Positions 19,467 through 28,469 of a stretch of DNA of 64,000 nucleotides are shown in pieces. Position numbers and translations under genes: made by a program. Under the pieces are notes generated by a model. The model was not told the DNA's origin. It saw nothing but the letters and a program-made list of their open reading frames with translations, and did not search any database. The stretch is from Magnetococcales bacterium DC0425bin3 (lineage in GTDB: Bacteria; Pseudomonadota; Magnetococcia; Magnetococcales; DC0425bin3): contig PEAP01000001.1 in assembly GCA_002753665.1 (NCBI GenBank), positions 1 to 64,000 on the forward strand, given 5' to 3'. Every line of letters begins with the position of its first letter. Positions within the stretch are counted from its first letter, which is position 1.

Positions 19467-22166
19467 TCAGATCCGTCCGCAGCACTGCTTGAACTTGCGA
19501 CCGCTGCCGCAGGGACAGGGATCGTTGCGTCCCACCTTGTCGCCATCCCGACGATAGGGAGAGCGGGGCGTTTCTTCAGGGGGAGGAGCGTCCGTGCCGC
19601 CCAACCCCTCGGCCCCGGGATGTTCCATGGACAGGGCCCGATTCCGGGCCTGGGCCAGCTCCTCTTCCCGGGCCCGGACCTCGTCCATCTCCCGCACTTC
19701 CACCCGGGCCAGGATGCTCACGGTTTCGGCACGGACACGGACCAACAGGCCGTCCAGCAGCTCGAAGGCCTCCCGCTTGTACTCGTTGAGGGGATCCCGC
19801 TGGGCATAGCCGCGCAGATGGATCCCTTCCTTGAGGTGATCCATGTTGAGCAGATGCTCCTTCCACAGGCTGTCCAGGATCTGGAGCAGGAACGATTTTT
19901 CCAGGTAGCGCACCAGCTCGGGGGTGAGTTGCCGTTCCCGCTGTTCGTTGTAGGCCATGATCGCCTGCCAGGTCCGTTCGCGGGCCACCTGGGCGGTGAC
20001 GCCCTCCTCCGTCTTCCAGGCTTCGGCAGGCACGTCCACATTGAACTGGTAGCGCACCGTGTCGGTGAATTCGATCGCCTGCCACTGCTCGGGATAAACC
20101 TCTTCGGGCAGATACTGGGCCATCAGGCCATCCAGAAGTTCCTGGCGGATGCCGGTGATGTAGTCGGCGATGTCCTCGCTTTCCATCAGCTCCCGGCGCT
20201 GTTCGTAGATCACCTTGCGCTGTTCGTTCATCACGTCGTCGAAGCGCAGCAGGTTCTTGCGGATGTCGAAGTTGCGCCCTTCCACCTTCTTCTGGGCCGA
20301 CTCGATGGCCTTGTTGATCCAGGGATGGATGATCGCCTCGCCCTCTTCGAGTCCCAGTTTCTGGAGCATGCTGTCCATGCGCTCGGAACCGAAGATGCGC
20401 ATCAGGTCGTCCTGGAGAGACAGATAGAACCGGCTGGAGCCGGGATCCCCCTGGCGGCCGGAGCGGCCCCGCAGCTGGTTGTCGATGCGGCGGGATTCGT
20501 GGCGTTCGCTGGCCAGGATATGCAGGCCGCCCAGGGCCAGGACCTCATCTTTTTCCTTGAGACATTCGGCGCGGATCGCCGCCTCCCGGGCGGCCCGTTC
20601 GGCATCGGGGGTGCCGGGGGGCACCTCCTTGCGGATGCGCATGTCCGGGTTGCCACCCAACTGGATGTCGGTGCCCCGCCCGGCCATGTTGGTGGCGATG
20701 GTCACCATGCCCTTGCGTCCGGCCTGAGCGACGATCTCCGCTTCCATCTCGTGGAACTTGGCGTTGAGGACGTTGTGGGGAATCTTCAGCTTCTTCAGGC
20801 GGCGGGAGAGTTCCTCGGATTTTTCGATGGAAATGGTGCCCACCAGTACCGGCTGGCCCCGCTGGTGGCAATCGGCGATCTCCTCCAGAATGGCCTGGAA
20901 CTTCTCCTCCATGGTGCGGTAGACCACGTCGTCGTGATCGATGCGGATCATGGGTTTGTTGGTGGGGATGATGACCACTTCCAGATTGTAGATGGACTGG
21001 AACTCGGTGGCTTCGGTATCGGCGGTGCCGGTCATGCCCGCCAGTTTGGCGTACATGCGGAATAAATTCTGGAACGTGATGGAGGCGAGGGTCTGGGACT
21101 CGTTCTGGATCACCACCTGTTCCTTGGCTTCCAGGGCCTGGTGCAGGCCGTCGGAGTAGCGCCGGCCGGGCATCATGCGGCCGGTGAACTCGTCGATGAT
21201 CACCACCTCGCCGTCCTTCACAATGTAATCCTTGTCCTTTTCGAACAGGGTGTGGGCCCGCAGGGCCTGGTTGACGTGATGTACCGTCTCCACGTTGCCC
21301 ACGTCATAGAGGGTGCCCTTCTTGAGGATGCCCGCCTCACGGAGCAGCTCCTCGATCCGCTCGTTGCCCTCCTCGGTGAAGGTGACGGTGCGGGCCTTTT
21401 CGTCCACCGTGTAATGCAGATCGCGCTGGGTCTGGGGAATCAGGCGGTCCACCCGGTAGTACTTGTCCGTGTTGTCCTCGGTGGGACCGGAAATGATCAG
21501 CGGGGTGCGGGCCTCGTCGATGAGAATGGAGTCCACCTCGTCGACGATGGCGAAGTGGAAGGGCCGCTGCACCATGTCCGCCAGGCTGAACTTCATGTTG
21601 TCCCGGAGGTAGTCGAAGCCGAATTCGTTGTTGGTGCCGTAGGTGATGTCCGCCCCGTAGGCCGCGCGCCGCTGGGGGTCGTCCAGGCCATGGACGATCA
21701 CCCCCACCTCCAAGCCCAGATAGCGATAGATGGCGCCCATCCATTCGGCGTCCCGGCGGGCCAGATAGTCGTTGACCGTGACCAGGTGAACTCCCTTGCC
21801 GGTCAGGGCGTTGAGATACAGCGGCAGGGTGGCCACCAGGGTCTTGCCCTCGCCGGTCTTCATCTCGGTGATCTTGCCGTAATGCAGCACGATACCGCCC
21901 ACCAGCTGCACGTCGAAGTGCCGCAGGCCGATGGTACGCTTGCTGGCCTCCCGCACCACGGCGAAGGCCTCCGGCAGCAGGTCGTCCAGGGACGCGCCCT
22001 GGCCCAGGCGCTCCCGGAATTCGCCGGTCTTGGCGCGCAGTTGATCGGCGGAGAGCTGGACGAATTCAGACTCCAGGCTGTTGATCCGCTCCACCAAGGC
22101 ATTGAGTTTGCGCAGGTAGCGATCGTTCCGTGATCCAAAAATCTTCCGTGCGAGAGCGCCGAACAT
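19467..22166 (-). CDS. secA: Preprotein translocase ATPase SecA
   Basis: 899 residues, full length. Motor of Sec secretion at the inner membrane. Walker [14 protein letters not shown] (about residue 104), DEAD-type motif [16 protein letters not shown], motif [17 protein letters not shown] and [18 protein letters not shown] are all intact. The C-terminal zinc finger [13 protein letters not shown], which binds SecB and phospholipid, is present. The start at 22166 ([15 protein letters not shown]) follows AAGGA; upstream in-frame extension lacks homology. The 155-base gap to the upstream SPOR gene holds a terminator. Confidence 0.97.
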   Translation of the reverse strand: MFGALARKIFGSRNDRYLRKLNALVERINSLESEFVQLSADQLRAKTGEFRERLGQGASLDDLLPEAFAVVREASKRTIGLRHFDVQLVGGIVLHYGKITEMKTGEGKTLVATLPLYLNALTGKGVHLVTVNDYLARRDAEWMGAIYRYLGLEVGVIVHGLDDPQRRAAYGADITYGTNNEFGFDYLRDNMKFSLADMVQRPFHFAIVDEVDSILIDEARTPLIISGPTEDNTDKYYRVDRLIPQTQRDLHYTVDEKARTVTFTEEGNERIEELLREAGILKKGTLYDVGNVETVHHVNQALRAHTLFEKDKDYIVKDGEVVIIDEFTGRMMPGRRYSDGLHQALEAKEQVVIQNESQTLASITFQNLFRMYAKLAGMTGTADTEATEFQSIYNLEVVIIPTNKPMIRIDHDDVVYRTMEEKFQAILEEIADCHQRGQPVLVGTISIEKSEELSRRLKKLKIPHNVLNAKFHEMEAEIVAQAGRKGMVTIATNMAGRGTDIQLGGNPDMRIRKEVPPGTPDAERAAREAAIRAECLKEKDEVLALGGLHILASERHESRRIDNQLRGRSGRQGDPGSSRFYLSLQDDLMRIFGSERMDSMLQKLGLEEGEAIIHPWINKAIESAQKKVEGRNFDIRKNLLRFDDVMNEQRKVIYEQRRELMESEDIADYITGIRQELLDGLMAQYLPEEVYPEQWQAIEFTDTVRYQFNVDVPAEAWKTEEGVTAQVARERTWQAIMAYNEQRERQLTPELVRYLEKSFLLQILDSLWKEHLLNMDHLKEGIHLRGYAQRDPLNEYKREAFELLDGLLVRVRAETVSILARVEVREMDEVRAREEELAQARNRALSMEHPGAEGLGGTDAPPPEETPRSPYRRDGDKVGRNDPCPCGSGRKFKQCCGRI

Positions 22167-22254
22167 GAGCGGAAATCCTTGAAATGCGTTCCATGCAGGG
22201 GACAGGCGGTGGACCATATCACGATCCTGGATTTGCCGGCAAATTCCAGGATCG

Positions 22255-22287
22255 GAAAAAAAATGGCCGCGGCCAATCGGCCGCGGC
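22255..22287 (-). terminator. Rho-independent terminator of the SPOR lipoprotein gene
   Basis: On the minus strand GCCGCGGCC and GGCCGCGGC form a perfect 9-bp stem with loop GATT, followed by CATTTTTTTT. It lies just after the stop at 22322 and before secA, separating the two transcripts. Confidence 0.88.
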
Positions 22288-22321
22288 GCGAAACTCACGG
22301 AATATGCCGGCCAGCTGGCCG

Positions 22322-23011
22322 TCACATGACCAGGGCCCCCTTGATGCCGGCTTCGTCGCGCATCATCGTCTGGGCCCATTCGGCCTCAGCCTTGAAGGGG
22401 AACGGGCCGGCGCTGATGCGCAGATAGATCTTGTCGCCGACCCGCACGGCCCGCTTGGTCACCGGCAACCCCATGTCGGTGATGCGCTTGGCCACCCCGG
22501 CGACGTTTTCTTCCATCAGAAAGCTGCCCACATCGATGTAATACTGCTGCTCACCCCCGGTAGACGGGGCCACGGCGTCGGTGGCCGTCTCCGGGCCGGG
22601 ATCCTGCCGGGCCGCCATGGCCAGGGTGGGACCGGGCCGGGAGGAGGGACTTTGGGTCCGAGTTCGGGAATCGGCCACGGGGGGCGGTGTTGGAGCCTCT
22701 TCCGCAGCGGGGTCGTCGAGCCAGTCCTCGGCGGGCAACCGATTCTGGACCGTCAGCCGGGGGGCCTGGATTTCCGGCGGCAGCGCCATGCGGTCGTCCC
22801 GGGCCGCCAGCCGTTCGGAGGCCGGTTCCGGCACCACCCGTTCGGCAACCGGCGCTGTCGTGGCCGCCACCCGGGGGGGCGGCGGGGCGGGGTCGGCGTA
22901 ATAGATCGGCATTTCCTGCAGCGAGGAACCGCAGGCCGGCAGCAGCAGCAGGGCACAGCCGGCCAGGGAGGCCGTCAGACGGAGACGCGGCGTGGGTGAC
23001 AAAGCGGACAT
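22322..23011 (-). CDS. SPOR-domain lipoprotein
   Basis: 229 residues. A signal sequence with lipobox LLPAC (Cys near residue 25) is followed by a long Pro/Arg-rich linker. The C-terminal SPOR domain (about 150-229) begins [18 protein letters not shown] and contains [22 protein letters not shown] domains bind denuded peptidoglycan at the septum, so a role in cell division or wall remodelling is likely. The start at 23011 is preceded by GGAAGGAAGG. Upstream in-frame codons run into the dispersed repeat and are not coding. Confidence 0.85.
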   Translation of the reverse strand: MSALSPTPRLRLTASLAGCALLLLPACGSSLQEMPIYYADPAPPPPRVAATTAPVAERVVPEPASERLAARDDRMALPPEIQAPRLTVQNRLPAEDWLDDPAAEEAPTPPPVADSRTRTQSPSSRPGPTLAMAARQDPGPETATDAVAPSTGGEQQYYIDVGSFLMEENVAGVAKRITDMGLPVTKRAVRVGDKIYLRISAGPFPFKAEAEWAQTMMRDEAGIKGALVM

Positions 23012-23040
23012 GGCCCTTCCTTCCCGTTTCTGAATTACCG

Positions 23041-23065
23041 CTGCAAGTCGCTTCGCGACTTGCAG
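23041..23065. other. 11-bp perfect hairpin adjoining repeat copy B
   Basis: CTGCAAGTCGC / GCGACTTGCAG with loop TTC. It directly precedes the 30-bp repeat at 23069. A related but unfused palindrome, AGTCGC-TGC-GCGACT, appears near 23628-23642. It is probably part of the same repeat family. Confidence 0.6.
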
Positions 23066-23068
23066 CGG

Positions 23069-23098
23069 TGGAGGGTGGAGGGAGGCCTCCCCCATCCA
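23069..23098 (+). repeat. Dispersed 30-bp palindromic intergenic repeat, copy B
   Basis: Same core as at 3814-3843, differing from it at one base. It sits between the divergent SPOR lipoprotein and the small lipoprotein gene at 23181. Confidence 0.85.
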
Positions 23099-23180
23099 TT
23101 CAAGTTAATCTTTGCAGAGACCCGCATAATTCCGTTACTGTCCGACAACCGATGCTCCGAGCGATTCCGAGTGGAACCCC

Positions 23181-23564
23181 ATGAAAACCGGTGCCAAGGC
23201 TTTTGCCAGTCTCCTGGCTCTGCTGCTTCTGGTCTCCTGCGCGACCTCAGCCCAGATCGTGACCAACGTCGCCCTGGTCAATCCCGGCGAACGGCTGCCG
23301 CCCCAGAAGGTGGTGGCCGCCTTCACCCAGCCCCCGACCAGAGCCTACCGTGAAATCGCCCAGTTGGAGACCATGGCCGCCGAAGAGGTCCTCTCCAGCG
23401 TCAGCCTGGTGGAACACATGCGGGCCAAGGCCGCCCAGATCGGCGCGGATGCCATCGTCGTCGATCAGAAGAACGAAACCCGCAAAACCGTCAGCACCCC
23501 CCTGGGGGCGGCGGAGATCACCAGCTACCGGGTCCTCAAGGGGATTGCCATCAAGTTCGAATGA
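23181..23564 (+). CDS. Small predicted lipoprotein of unknown function
   Basis: 127 residues. A signal peptide ends in a lipobox LLLVSCAT (Cys20), so the mature protein is probably lipid-anchored. The body has an alpha/beta pattern with AQIGADAIVVDQKNE and SYRVLKGIAIKFE, reminiscent of small DUF4156-like envelope lipoproteins in which a metal- or ligand-binding fold follows the anchor. The family is not firmly recognised. The stop lies about 100 bases before the DUF721 gene. Confidence 0.6.
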   Translation: MKTGAKAFASLLALLLLVSCATSAQIVTNVALVNPGERLPPQKVVAAFTQPPTRAYREIAQLETMAAEEVLSSVSLVEHMRAKAAQIGADAIVVDQKNETRKTVSTPLGAAEITSYRVLKGIAIKFE

Positions 23565-23665
23565 CTCGGATGGATGCTCGCAGGGTGGTCTGCAATATCA
23601 ATGCCGACCTCCAGCTTCCATCCCTGCGAGTCGCTGCGCGACTGTCACGGTCAGCACTGGATCCC

Positions 23666-24163
23666 ATGGACAAAAGAAGACAACCGGGACCCCCCGTACC
23701 GGTGGGACAACTCGTGGCAGCGGTGGCCGGCAGCCTGCTGAATCATCCCCGCAGCCGGGCGCAGCGGGTCCAGAAGGATTGGCAGCGGGCGGTGGGGGCC
23801 GGCTTGGCGCGGCACAGCGAACCGGAACGGCTGGCGGATGGGGTCTTGACGATCCGGGTGGATTCCCCGGCCTGGATGCAGGAGCTGGCCTTTCTCAAGC
23901 CCGAGCTGCTGCAGCGGCTGGGCGAAGGCTCGAACGGCATGCCGGTGGTGCGGGACATCCGCTTCAAACAGGGCACGCTGCGCCTGGCCGACCCGACGCC
24001 AGACAACCCCGCCCCGCCGCCCCAATGGCCCCCAGCCCTGCCGGAAGAAGAACAGCGCGCCCGGGCGCTGGTGGCGGCCGTGACCGACCCGGAACTGGCG
24101 GGTCTCCTCGCCCGGATCTATCTCAAGCATCTGGTGCGGGAGCGGACCGGGGGATGTTGCTGA
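23666..24163 (+). CDS. DUF721/DciA-like protein
   Basis: 165 residues. The DUF721 core is visible: VQKDWQRAVGAGLARHSEP then LTIRVDSPAWMQELAFLKPE, the typical KH-like segment. DciA proteins load the replicative helicase DnaB in many bacteria lacking DnaC, and here a divergent member is likely. The ATG at 23666 was chosen because residues encoded upstream derive from repeat-like palindromic sequence. The 3' end overlaps the convergent methyltransferase gene by 41 bases. Confidence 0.7.
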   Translation: MDKRRQPGPPVPVGQLVAAVAGSLLNHPRSRAQRVQKDWQRAVGAGLARHSEPERLADGVLTIRVDSPAWMQELAFLKPELLQRLGEGSNGMPVVRDIRFKQGTLRLADPTPDNPAPPPQWPPALPEEEQRARALVAAVTDPELAGLLARIYLKHLVRERTGGCC

Positions 24164-24896
24164 AGGGCTGTCCGGCCGCCATCCGGGCGGCGGGAGGGGT
24201 GGGGAGGTCCGCCGCTGTTGCCAGCACAAGATCGTCGTACAAGGCCCGGGAGCCGTTGCCCCCGCGGCGGGCCTGCACCAGAATCCGCAGCACCGGCTCC
24301 CCAGGCCGGCGCCGAACCCGGTACACCCGGAGCAGACCGAGCCCGGCCGCGCCGCAGCCATCTTTGATCGCCGCCAGCCGTTCGGGGCGGTGGATCAGGT
24401 GACAGACCCCCCCGGGAACCAGCAATTCGGCCCCCTGGGCGATGAATTGCTCCAGGGCGCCATGCAGCTCGAAACGGGCCGCCGCCCGCAGCGGATCCGG
24501 GGGCAGACGGCCCCGGCCGGGGGCATGAAACGGGGGATTGAAGAACAGGTGGTGGTAGCCCCCCGCCGCCAGGGGGTCCGGCGGTTGCCGCAGGTCGCCG
24601 GTCAGGACGCGCATCCGGTCCTCCAGGCCATTGCGGCGCAGGTTGGCCCGGGCCAGGTCGGCCAGTCTGGGTTGGACTTCCAGGGCGTCGATCCACACCC
24701 CGGAACTGCGGCGGGCGACGATCAGGGCCACCCCCCCGCAGCCGGTGCCCAGCTCGACCAGCCGCTGCCCCGGTTGAGGGGCCACCAGGGCGGCCAGCAG
24801 CAGGGTGTCCAGGTTGGCCCCGGTGCGCCGGCAGGGAGCGCCGGCCAGGGTGATCCCCGGGGTCAGCGACCAGAACGCGTCGGCAGGCATGGCCAT
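24123..24896 (-). CDS. TrmN6-like N6-adenine methyltransferase
   Basis: 257 residues with a Rossmann methyltransferase fold. The SAM-binding motif is VELGTGCGGVALIVARR and the catalytic motif NPPF (FFNPPFHAPG) marks amino-group methylation. These features and the size match TrmN6, which methylates A37 of tRNA-Val in E. coli. A post-domain tail of about 40 residues is not conserved. It is convergent with the DUF721 gene and overlaps it. Confidence 0.75.
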   Translation of the reverse strand: MAMPADAFWSLTPGITLAGAPCRRTGANLDTLLLAALVAPQPGQRLVELGTGCGGVALIVARRSSGVWIDALEVQPRLADLARANLRRNGLEDRMRVLTGDLRQPPDPLAAGGYHHLFFNPPFHAPGRGRLPPDPLRAAARFELHGALEQFIAQGAELLVPGGVCHLIHRPERLAAIKDGCGAAGLGLLRVYRVRRRPGEPVLRILVQARRGGNGSRALYDDLVLATAADLPTPPAARMAAGQPFSNIPRSAPAPDA

Positions 24897-24960
24897 GCCT
24901 CACCGGCTCCAGGGGGCCAGGGTTGTTGGTCCATCGTGCATGCAATCAAGGAATCGGTTC

Positions 24961-25794
24961 ATGTCCTTCGAAATGGAATTGCGCCTCATGACCACCGCTG
25001 CCCGGGAAGCCGGCACGGCCATTCTCCATTATTTTCGCCTGGGAGAAACGGTCTCCAGCGCCGCCGATGTCCGTCACAAGGGCCATGACAATCCCCTCAC
25101 CGAGGCCGACCTGGAGGCCGACCGGCTGCTGCACCGCGTGCTGTTGCGGGACCGGCCCGATTACGGTTGGCTGTCCGAGGAGACCGTCGATGATTTGACG
25201 CGCCTGGAGCGCTCCCGGGTGTGGGTGGTGGATCCCATCGACGGCACCAAGGAGTTCATCATCGGCCTGCCCCAGTTCGCCATTTCCATCGGCCTGGTGG
25301 AAGAGGGCCTGCCGGTGGCGGCCTGCATCTTCAATCCCGCCGCCGGGGAGATGTTCACCGCCACCCGGGGGAGTGGCACCCGGCTCAACGACCAGCCGAT
25401 CCACACCACCCTTCGCAGCCAGCTGGCCGGGTCCACCTGCCTGGCCAGTCGCTCGGAAACCAAACGGGGCGAGTGGGACCGGTTCCGGGGCGAGCTGGAG
25501 CTGACCACCATGGGCTCCATCGCCTACAAGCTGGCCCTGCTGGCCCGGGGTGCGTTCGATCTCACCTTCACCCTGACCCCCAAGAACGAGTGGGACTTCT
25601 GCGCCGGCGCCCTGCTGGTGGCGGAGGCCGGGGGCCGGGTCACGGACAAGGACGGCATGCCGTTCCGTTTCAACCAGCGCCGGGAAACGCGCACTCCCTC
25701 CCTGGTGGCCAGCAACGGTCCACTCCACGCCGCCCTGCTGGAGCGGTTGGAGGATGTGCCCCTGTCCCCGGACCGGCACCGTCCATCGGCATGA
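24961..25794 (+). CDS. 3'(2'),5'-bisphosphate nucleotidase / inositol monophosphatase family
   Basis: 277 residues. The metal- and phosphate-binding motifs of the family are intact: NPLTEADLEADRLLH, WLSEETVDD, WVVDPIDGTKEFIIGLPQFA and EWDFCAGALLVAEAGG. The DPIDGTKEF variant favours CysQ, which removes the toxic sulfur-assimilation by-product PAP. The start at 24961 follows AAGGAATCGG. It is closely followed by the PfkB kinase gene. Both act on adenine nucleotides or nucleosides, suggesting salvage, which is inference. Confidence 0.82.
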   Translation: MSFEMELRLMTTAAREAGTAILHYFRLGETVSSAADVRHKGHDNPLTEADLEADRLLHRVLLRDRPDYGWLSEETVDDLTRLERSRVWVVDPIDGTKEFIIGLPQFAISIGLVEEGLPVAACIFNPAAGEMFTATRGSGTRLNDQPIHTTLRSQLAGSTCLASRSETKRGEWDRFRGELELTTMGSIAYKLALLARGAFDLTFTLTPKNEWDFCAGALLVAEAGGRVTDKDGMPFRFNQRRETRTPSLVASNGPLHAALLERLEDVPLSPDRHRPSA

Positions 25795-25808
25795 GAAAGG
25801 CAATTGCG

Positions 25809-26795
25809 ATGAGTGACTACGACGTTTATGGCATCGGCCATGCCCTGGTGGACATGGAGCTGGAAGTGGACGATGCCTTTCTGCAGCGGATGGGGCTGAC
25901 CAAGGGCACCATGACCCTGGTGGACCAGGCCCGCCAGGAGGAGCTGCTGGACGCCCTGGCGGGGCGAGAGGCCAAGCGCTCCTGCGGCGGCTCCGGGGCC
26001 AACACCCTGATCGGGCTGGCCCAGTTCGGCGGGCGGGCCTTTCATTCCTTCAAGGTGGCCGGGGACGAACCCGGGGCGTTCTATGCCCGGGACATGGCGG
26101 CCAACGGGGTGGACAACCGGCCCGGCCCCCCGGGATCGGGGGTCACGGGCCGCTGCCTGGTGCTGATCACCCCCGACGCCGAGCGCACCATGTGTACCCA
26201 TCTGGGGATTTCCGAGCAGTTCGCGGTGGCGGATCTGTCCCCTCCCCATCTGGCCCGGGCCGAGTATCTCTATGTGGAGGGCTATCTGGTCAGCTCCCCC
26301 GTCACCCTGGCGGCCGCCCGCGCCGCCCTGGCGCTGGCCCGGGAGCGGGGCATCAAGACCGCCCTGACCTTTTCCGATACCTCCATGATCCGCTTCTTCC
26401 GGGAGGGGATGGAGAGCCTGGTGGCCGGGGGGTTGGATCTGATCTTCTGCAACGAGGGCGAAGCCCTGGCCTTTTCCGGCGCCGACACCCTGGAGGAAGC
26501 CCAGCGCTTCCTGACCCGCAAGGCCCAAGGGGTGGCGATCACCCTGGGGGGCCGGGGGGCCTGGGTGCATGACGGTCGGGAGGGGATCACCGTGGCCGGC
26601 ACGCCGGTCAAGCCGGTGGATACCAACGGCGCCGGAGACCTGTTCGCCGGGGCGTTTCTCCACGGCATCACCCATGGGCGTTCCTTTGCCGCGGCCGCCG
26701 CCCTGGGCAACCGCGCCGCGGCCCGGCTGGTGACCCAGTTCGGCGCCCGGCTGGCACCGGGCCAGGCAGCGGAGCTGCTGGCCGCCGGAGCCTGA
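25809..26795 (+). CDS. PfkB-family carbohydrate/nucleoside kinase, probable adenosine kinase
   Basis: 328 residues. Ribokinase-type motifs: N-terminal GHALVDMELEVDD, GGSGANTLIGLAQFGG (substrate lid) and the catalytic C-terminal DTNGAGDLFAGAFLHG with the base Asp. Sequence style matches bacterial adenosine kinase-like PfkB members, which would convert adenosine, the AhcY product, to AMP. Sugar substrates cannot be excluded. ATG 25809 has GAGAAAGG upstream; an alternative ATG at 25791 overlaps the upstream stop. Confidence 0.78.
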   Translation: MSDYDVYGIGHALVDMELEVDDAFLQRMGLTKGTMTLVDQARQEELLDALAGREAKRSCGGSGANTLIGLAQFGGRAFHSFKVAGDEPGAFYARDMAANGVDNRPGPPGSGVTGRCLVLITPDAERTMCTHLGISEQFAVADLSPPHLARAEYLYVEGYLVSSPVTLAAARAALALARERGIKTALTFSDTSMIRFFREGMESLVAGGLDLIFCNEGEALAFSGADTLEEAQRFLTRKAQGVAITLGGRGAWVHDGREGITVAGTPVKPVDTNGAGDLFAGAFLHGITHGRSFAAAAALGNRAAARLVTQFGARLAPGQAAELLAAGA

Positions 26796-26841
26796 CCCCG
26801 CATCGACCCGACTTTCTTTGAAGGAAGGAGACGGCTGGCCC

Positions 26842-27258
26842 ATGAGTACCGACCAGGAACTGATCGACCTCTTGCGGAATACCCGCACCATCGCCGTGGT
26901 GGGGCTGTCGCCCAAGCCGGACCGGGCGTCTTACCGGGTGGCGGCCTACCTGCAGGCCCAGGGCTACACCATCGTCCCGGTGCGTCCGGGCGGCGGCCAG
27001 GTGCTGGGCGAGACCTGCCATGCCTCGCTGAAGGAGATTCCCAAGGAGATCCGGGTGGATCTGGTGGATGTGTTCCGGCGGGCCGAGGACACGCCCCCCA
27101 TCGCCACGGCGGCGGTGGCCATCGGCGCCAAGGGGTTCTGGCTGCAGAGCGGCATCGTCAACGACGCAGCCATGACCATCGCCCGCCAGGCCGGCCTGGC
27201 GGCGATCCAGGACCTCTGCCTCATGGTGGAACACCGGCGGCTGGCCGGGAAACTGTAG
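26842..27258 (+). CDS. CoA-binding domain protein (YccU-like)
   Basis: 138 residues comprising a single CoA_binding_2 Rossmann domain: IAVVGLSPKPDRASYRVAAY, then VPVRPGGGQVLGE and VDLVDVFRRAED. FWLQSGIVND is typical of the YccU group. The function of the family is unknown; CoA binding is inferred from structure of homologues. It is followed by a hairpin terminator and is convergent with flagellin. Confidence 0.85.
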   Translation: MSTDQELIDLLRNTRTIAVVGLSPKPDRASYRVAAYLQAQGYTIVPVRPGGGQVLGETCHASLKEIPKEIRVDLVDVFRRAEDTPPIATAAVAIGAKGFWLQSGIVNDAAMTIARQAGLAAIQDLCLMVEHRRLAGKL

Positions 27259-27265
27259 CAGCCCC

Positions 27266-27293
27266 GGGGGCCGGATGTTCCCATCCGGCCCCC
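27266..27293. terminator. Hairpin between convergent CoA-binding and flagellin genes
   Basis: 12-bp perfect stem GGGGGCCGGATG / CATCCGGCCCCC with loop TTCC. No T-run follows on the plus strand. It lies 8 bases after one stop and 18 before the other, so it probably acts on both transcripts. Confidence 0.6.
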
Positions 27294-27311
27294 TTCCCTG
27301 CTGGCCTTCGG

Positions 27312-28142
27312 CTAGCGCAGGTTGAGCAGGGTCAGCACCATGTTGGGGCTGAGATTGGCCTGGGCCAGGACGGCGGTTCCCGCCTGCTGCAGGATGGTGT
27401 TGCGGGTGAGGTTGGAAGTTTCCTCGCTGATGTCGGCGTCCATGATGTTGGACCGGGCCGCGGTCAACAGGCTTTCGGTGTTGCCCAGGGTGGCCACGAT
27501 CATTTCCAGCCGGCTCTGCATCGCCCCCAGATTGGCCCGGATATCGGCCACGCTGGTCAGGGCGTTGTCCACATGGGTGATGGCGGCGGTGGCCTCCACG
27601 CCGGAGCCGCCGACGCTCACCCCGCCGGAAATGCCCAGACCGGACTGCCGGGCGCTGGCGATGGTGATGGAGATCTGATCCCCGCTCATGGTCCCGATCT
27701 GGAACGGATGATTGGTGAAGCTGCCCATCAGCAACACCTTGTCGTTGTACTCCGTGCCCAGGGCCAGCCGGTTGATCTCCGAAACCAGCTCCTGGAACTC
27801 CTCGTCCAGATTGTCCCGGTCGGCGGTGGTGTAGGTTGAGTTGGAGGCCTGTACCGCCAGCTCCCGCATGCGTTGCAGGGCATTGGCGGTCTCCGCCAGG
27901 GCTCCGTCGGCCACCTGGATCAGGGAGATGGCATCGTTGGCATTGCGTCTGGCCTGGGCACTGCCCCGGATCTGGGACGTGAGCTTGGCGGCCACCCCGA
28001 TGGAACCGGGATCGTCCGCCGCGCGATTGACCCGCAGACCCGTGGCCAGCCGCTCCAGACTTCGATTCAACCCGATGGTTGATTTATCCAACTGCTTGCG
28101 GATAATCAGCGCCGTCGGGTTGGTGTTGATGGTCAACGGCAT
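27312..28142 (-). CDS. Flagellin
   Basis: 276 residues, a short flagellin. The N-terminal D0/D1 helices (INTNPTALIIRKQLDKS, LERLATGLRVNRAADDPGS) and C-terminal D1/D0 helices (SNLTRNTILQQAGTAVLAQA, ending NMVLTLLNLR) are conserved. The central variable part is small (about 150-200), giving a slim filament. The protein assembles outside the cell after export by the flagellar type III apparatus. A good GAGGAG ribosome-binding site precedes the start. No other flagellar gene is present in the window, so this copy is isolated. Confidence 0.95.
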   Translation of the reverse strand: MPLTINTNPTALIIRKQLDKSTIGLNRSLERLATGLRVNRAADDPGSIGVAAKLTSQIRGSAQARRNANDAISLIQVADGALAETANALQRMRELAVQASNSTYTTADRDNLDEEFQELVSEINRLALGTEYNDKVLLMGSFTNHPFQIGTMSGDQISITIASARQSGLGISGGVSVGGSGVEATAAITHVDNALTSVADIRANLGAMQSRLEMIVATLGNTESLLTAARSNIMDADISEETSNLTRNTILQQAGTAVLAQANLSPNMVLTLLNLR

Positions 28143-28469
28143 GGTTCGACTCCTCGTTCGACTGTCTCATTGCCTCGTGGCGGATGCGGGTCGGTCCATG
28201 CAGGGATCAGGGTTCCAGGTTGCGTCGCGCTTTCCTTTCCCATCCCGTCCGCCGGCGTGCGCCACCCCCGTTGTTCGTTGTCGGCTCTGACGGCCTGCGG
28301 GGTGTGGGGCAACTTCCTGGCAACTATTAAATTTCAATAATTTACACTATAATGGATCCTTTCCTGGCCGGGGTGGGACGCAATACTCCTGCTCTGCCTA
28401 TCGGTCCCGGGCCGGGGTGACTTGAGAGGAAAATGCGGACCGGATGCTTTTTTTTTACAGGCCACTGCC
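28143..28469. promoter_or_regulatory. Divergent promoter region of flagellin and the acyl-CoA synthetase
   Basis: 327 bases without a gene. An AT-rich patch at 28321-28354 contains a perfect TATAAT on the plus strand (28348-28353) but no clear -35 box. The flagellin leader on the other strand is about 180 bases of GC-rich sequence. Neither a clean sigma-28 nor a clean sigma-54 promoter is seen for flagellin. Confidence 0.35.

Noticed and set aside
28300-28330. Sigma-54 promoter for flagellin
   Set aside because: The minus strand has TTGCC at the -12 position, but the invariant GG at -24 is not there (TG instead).
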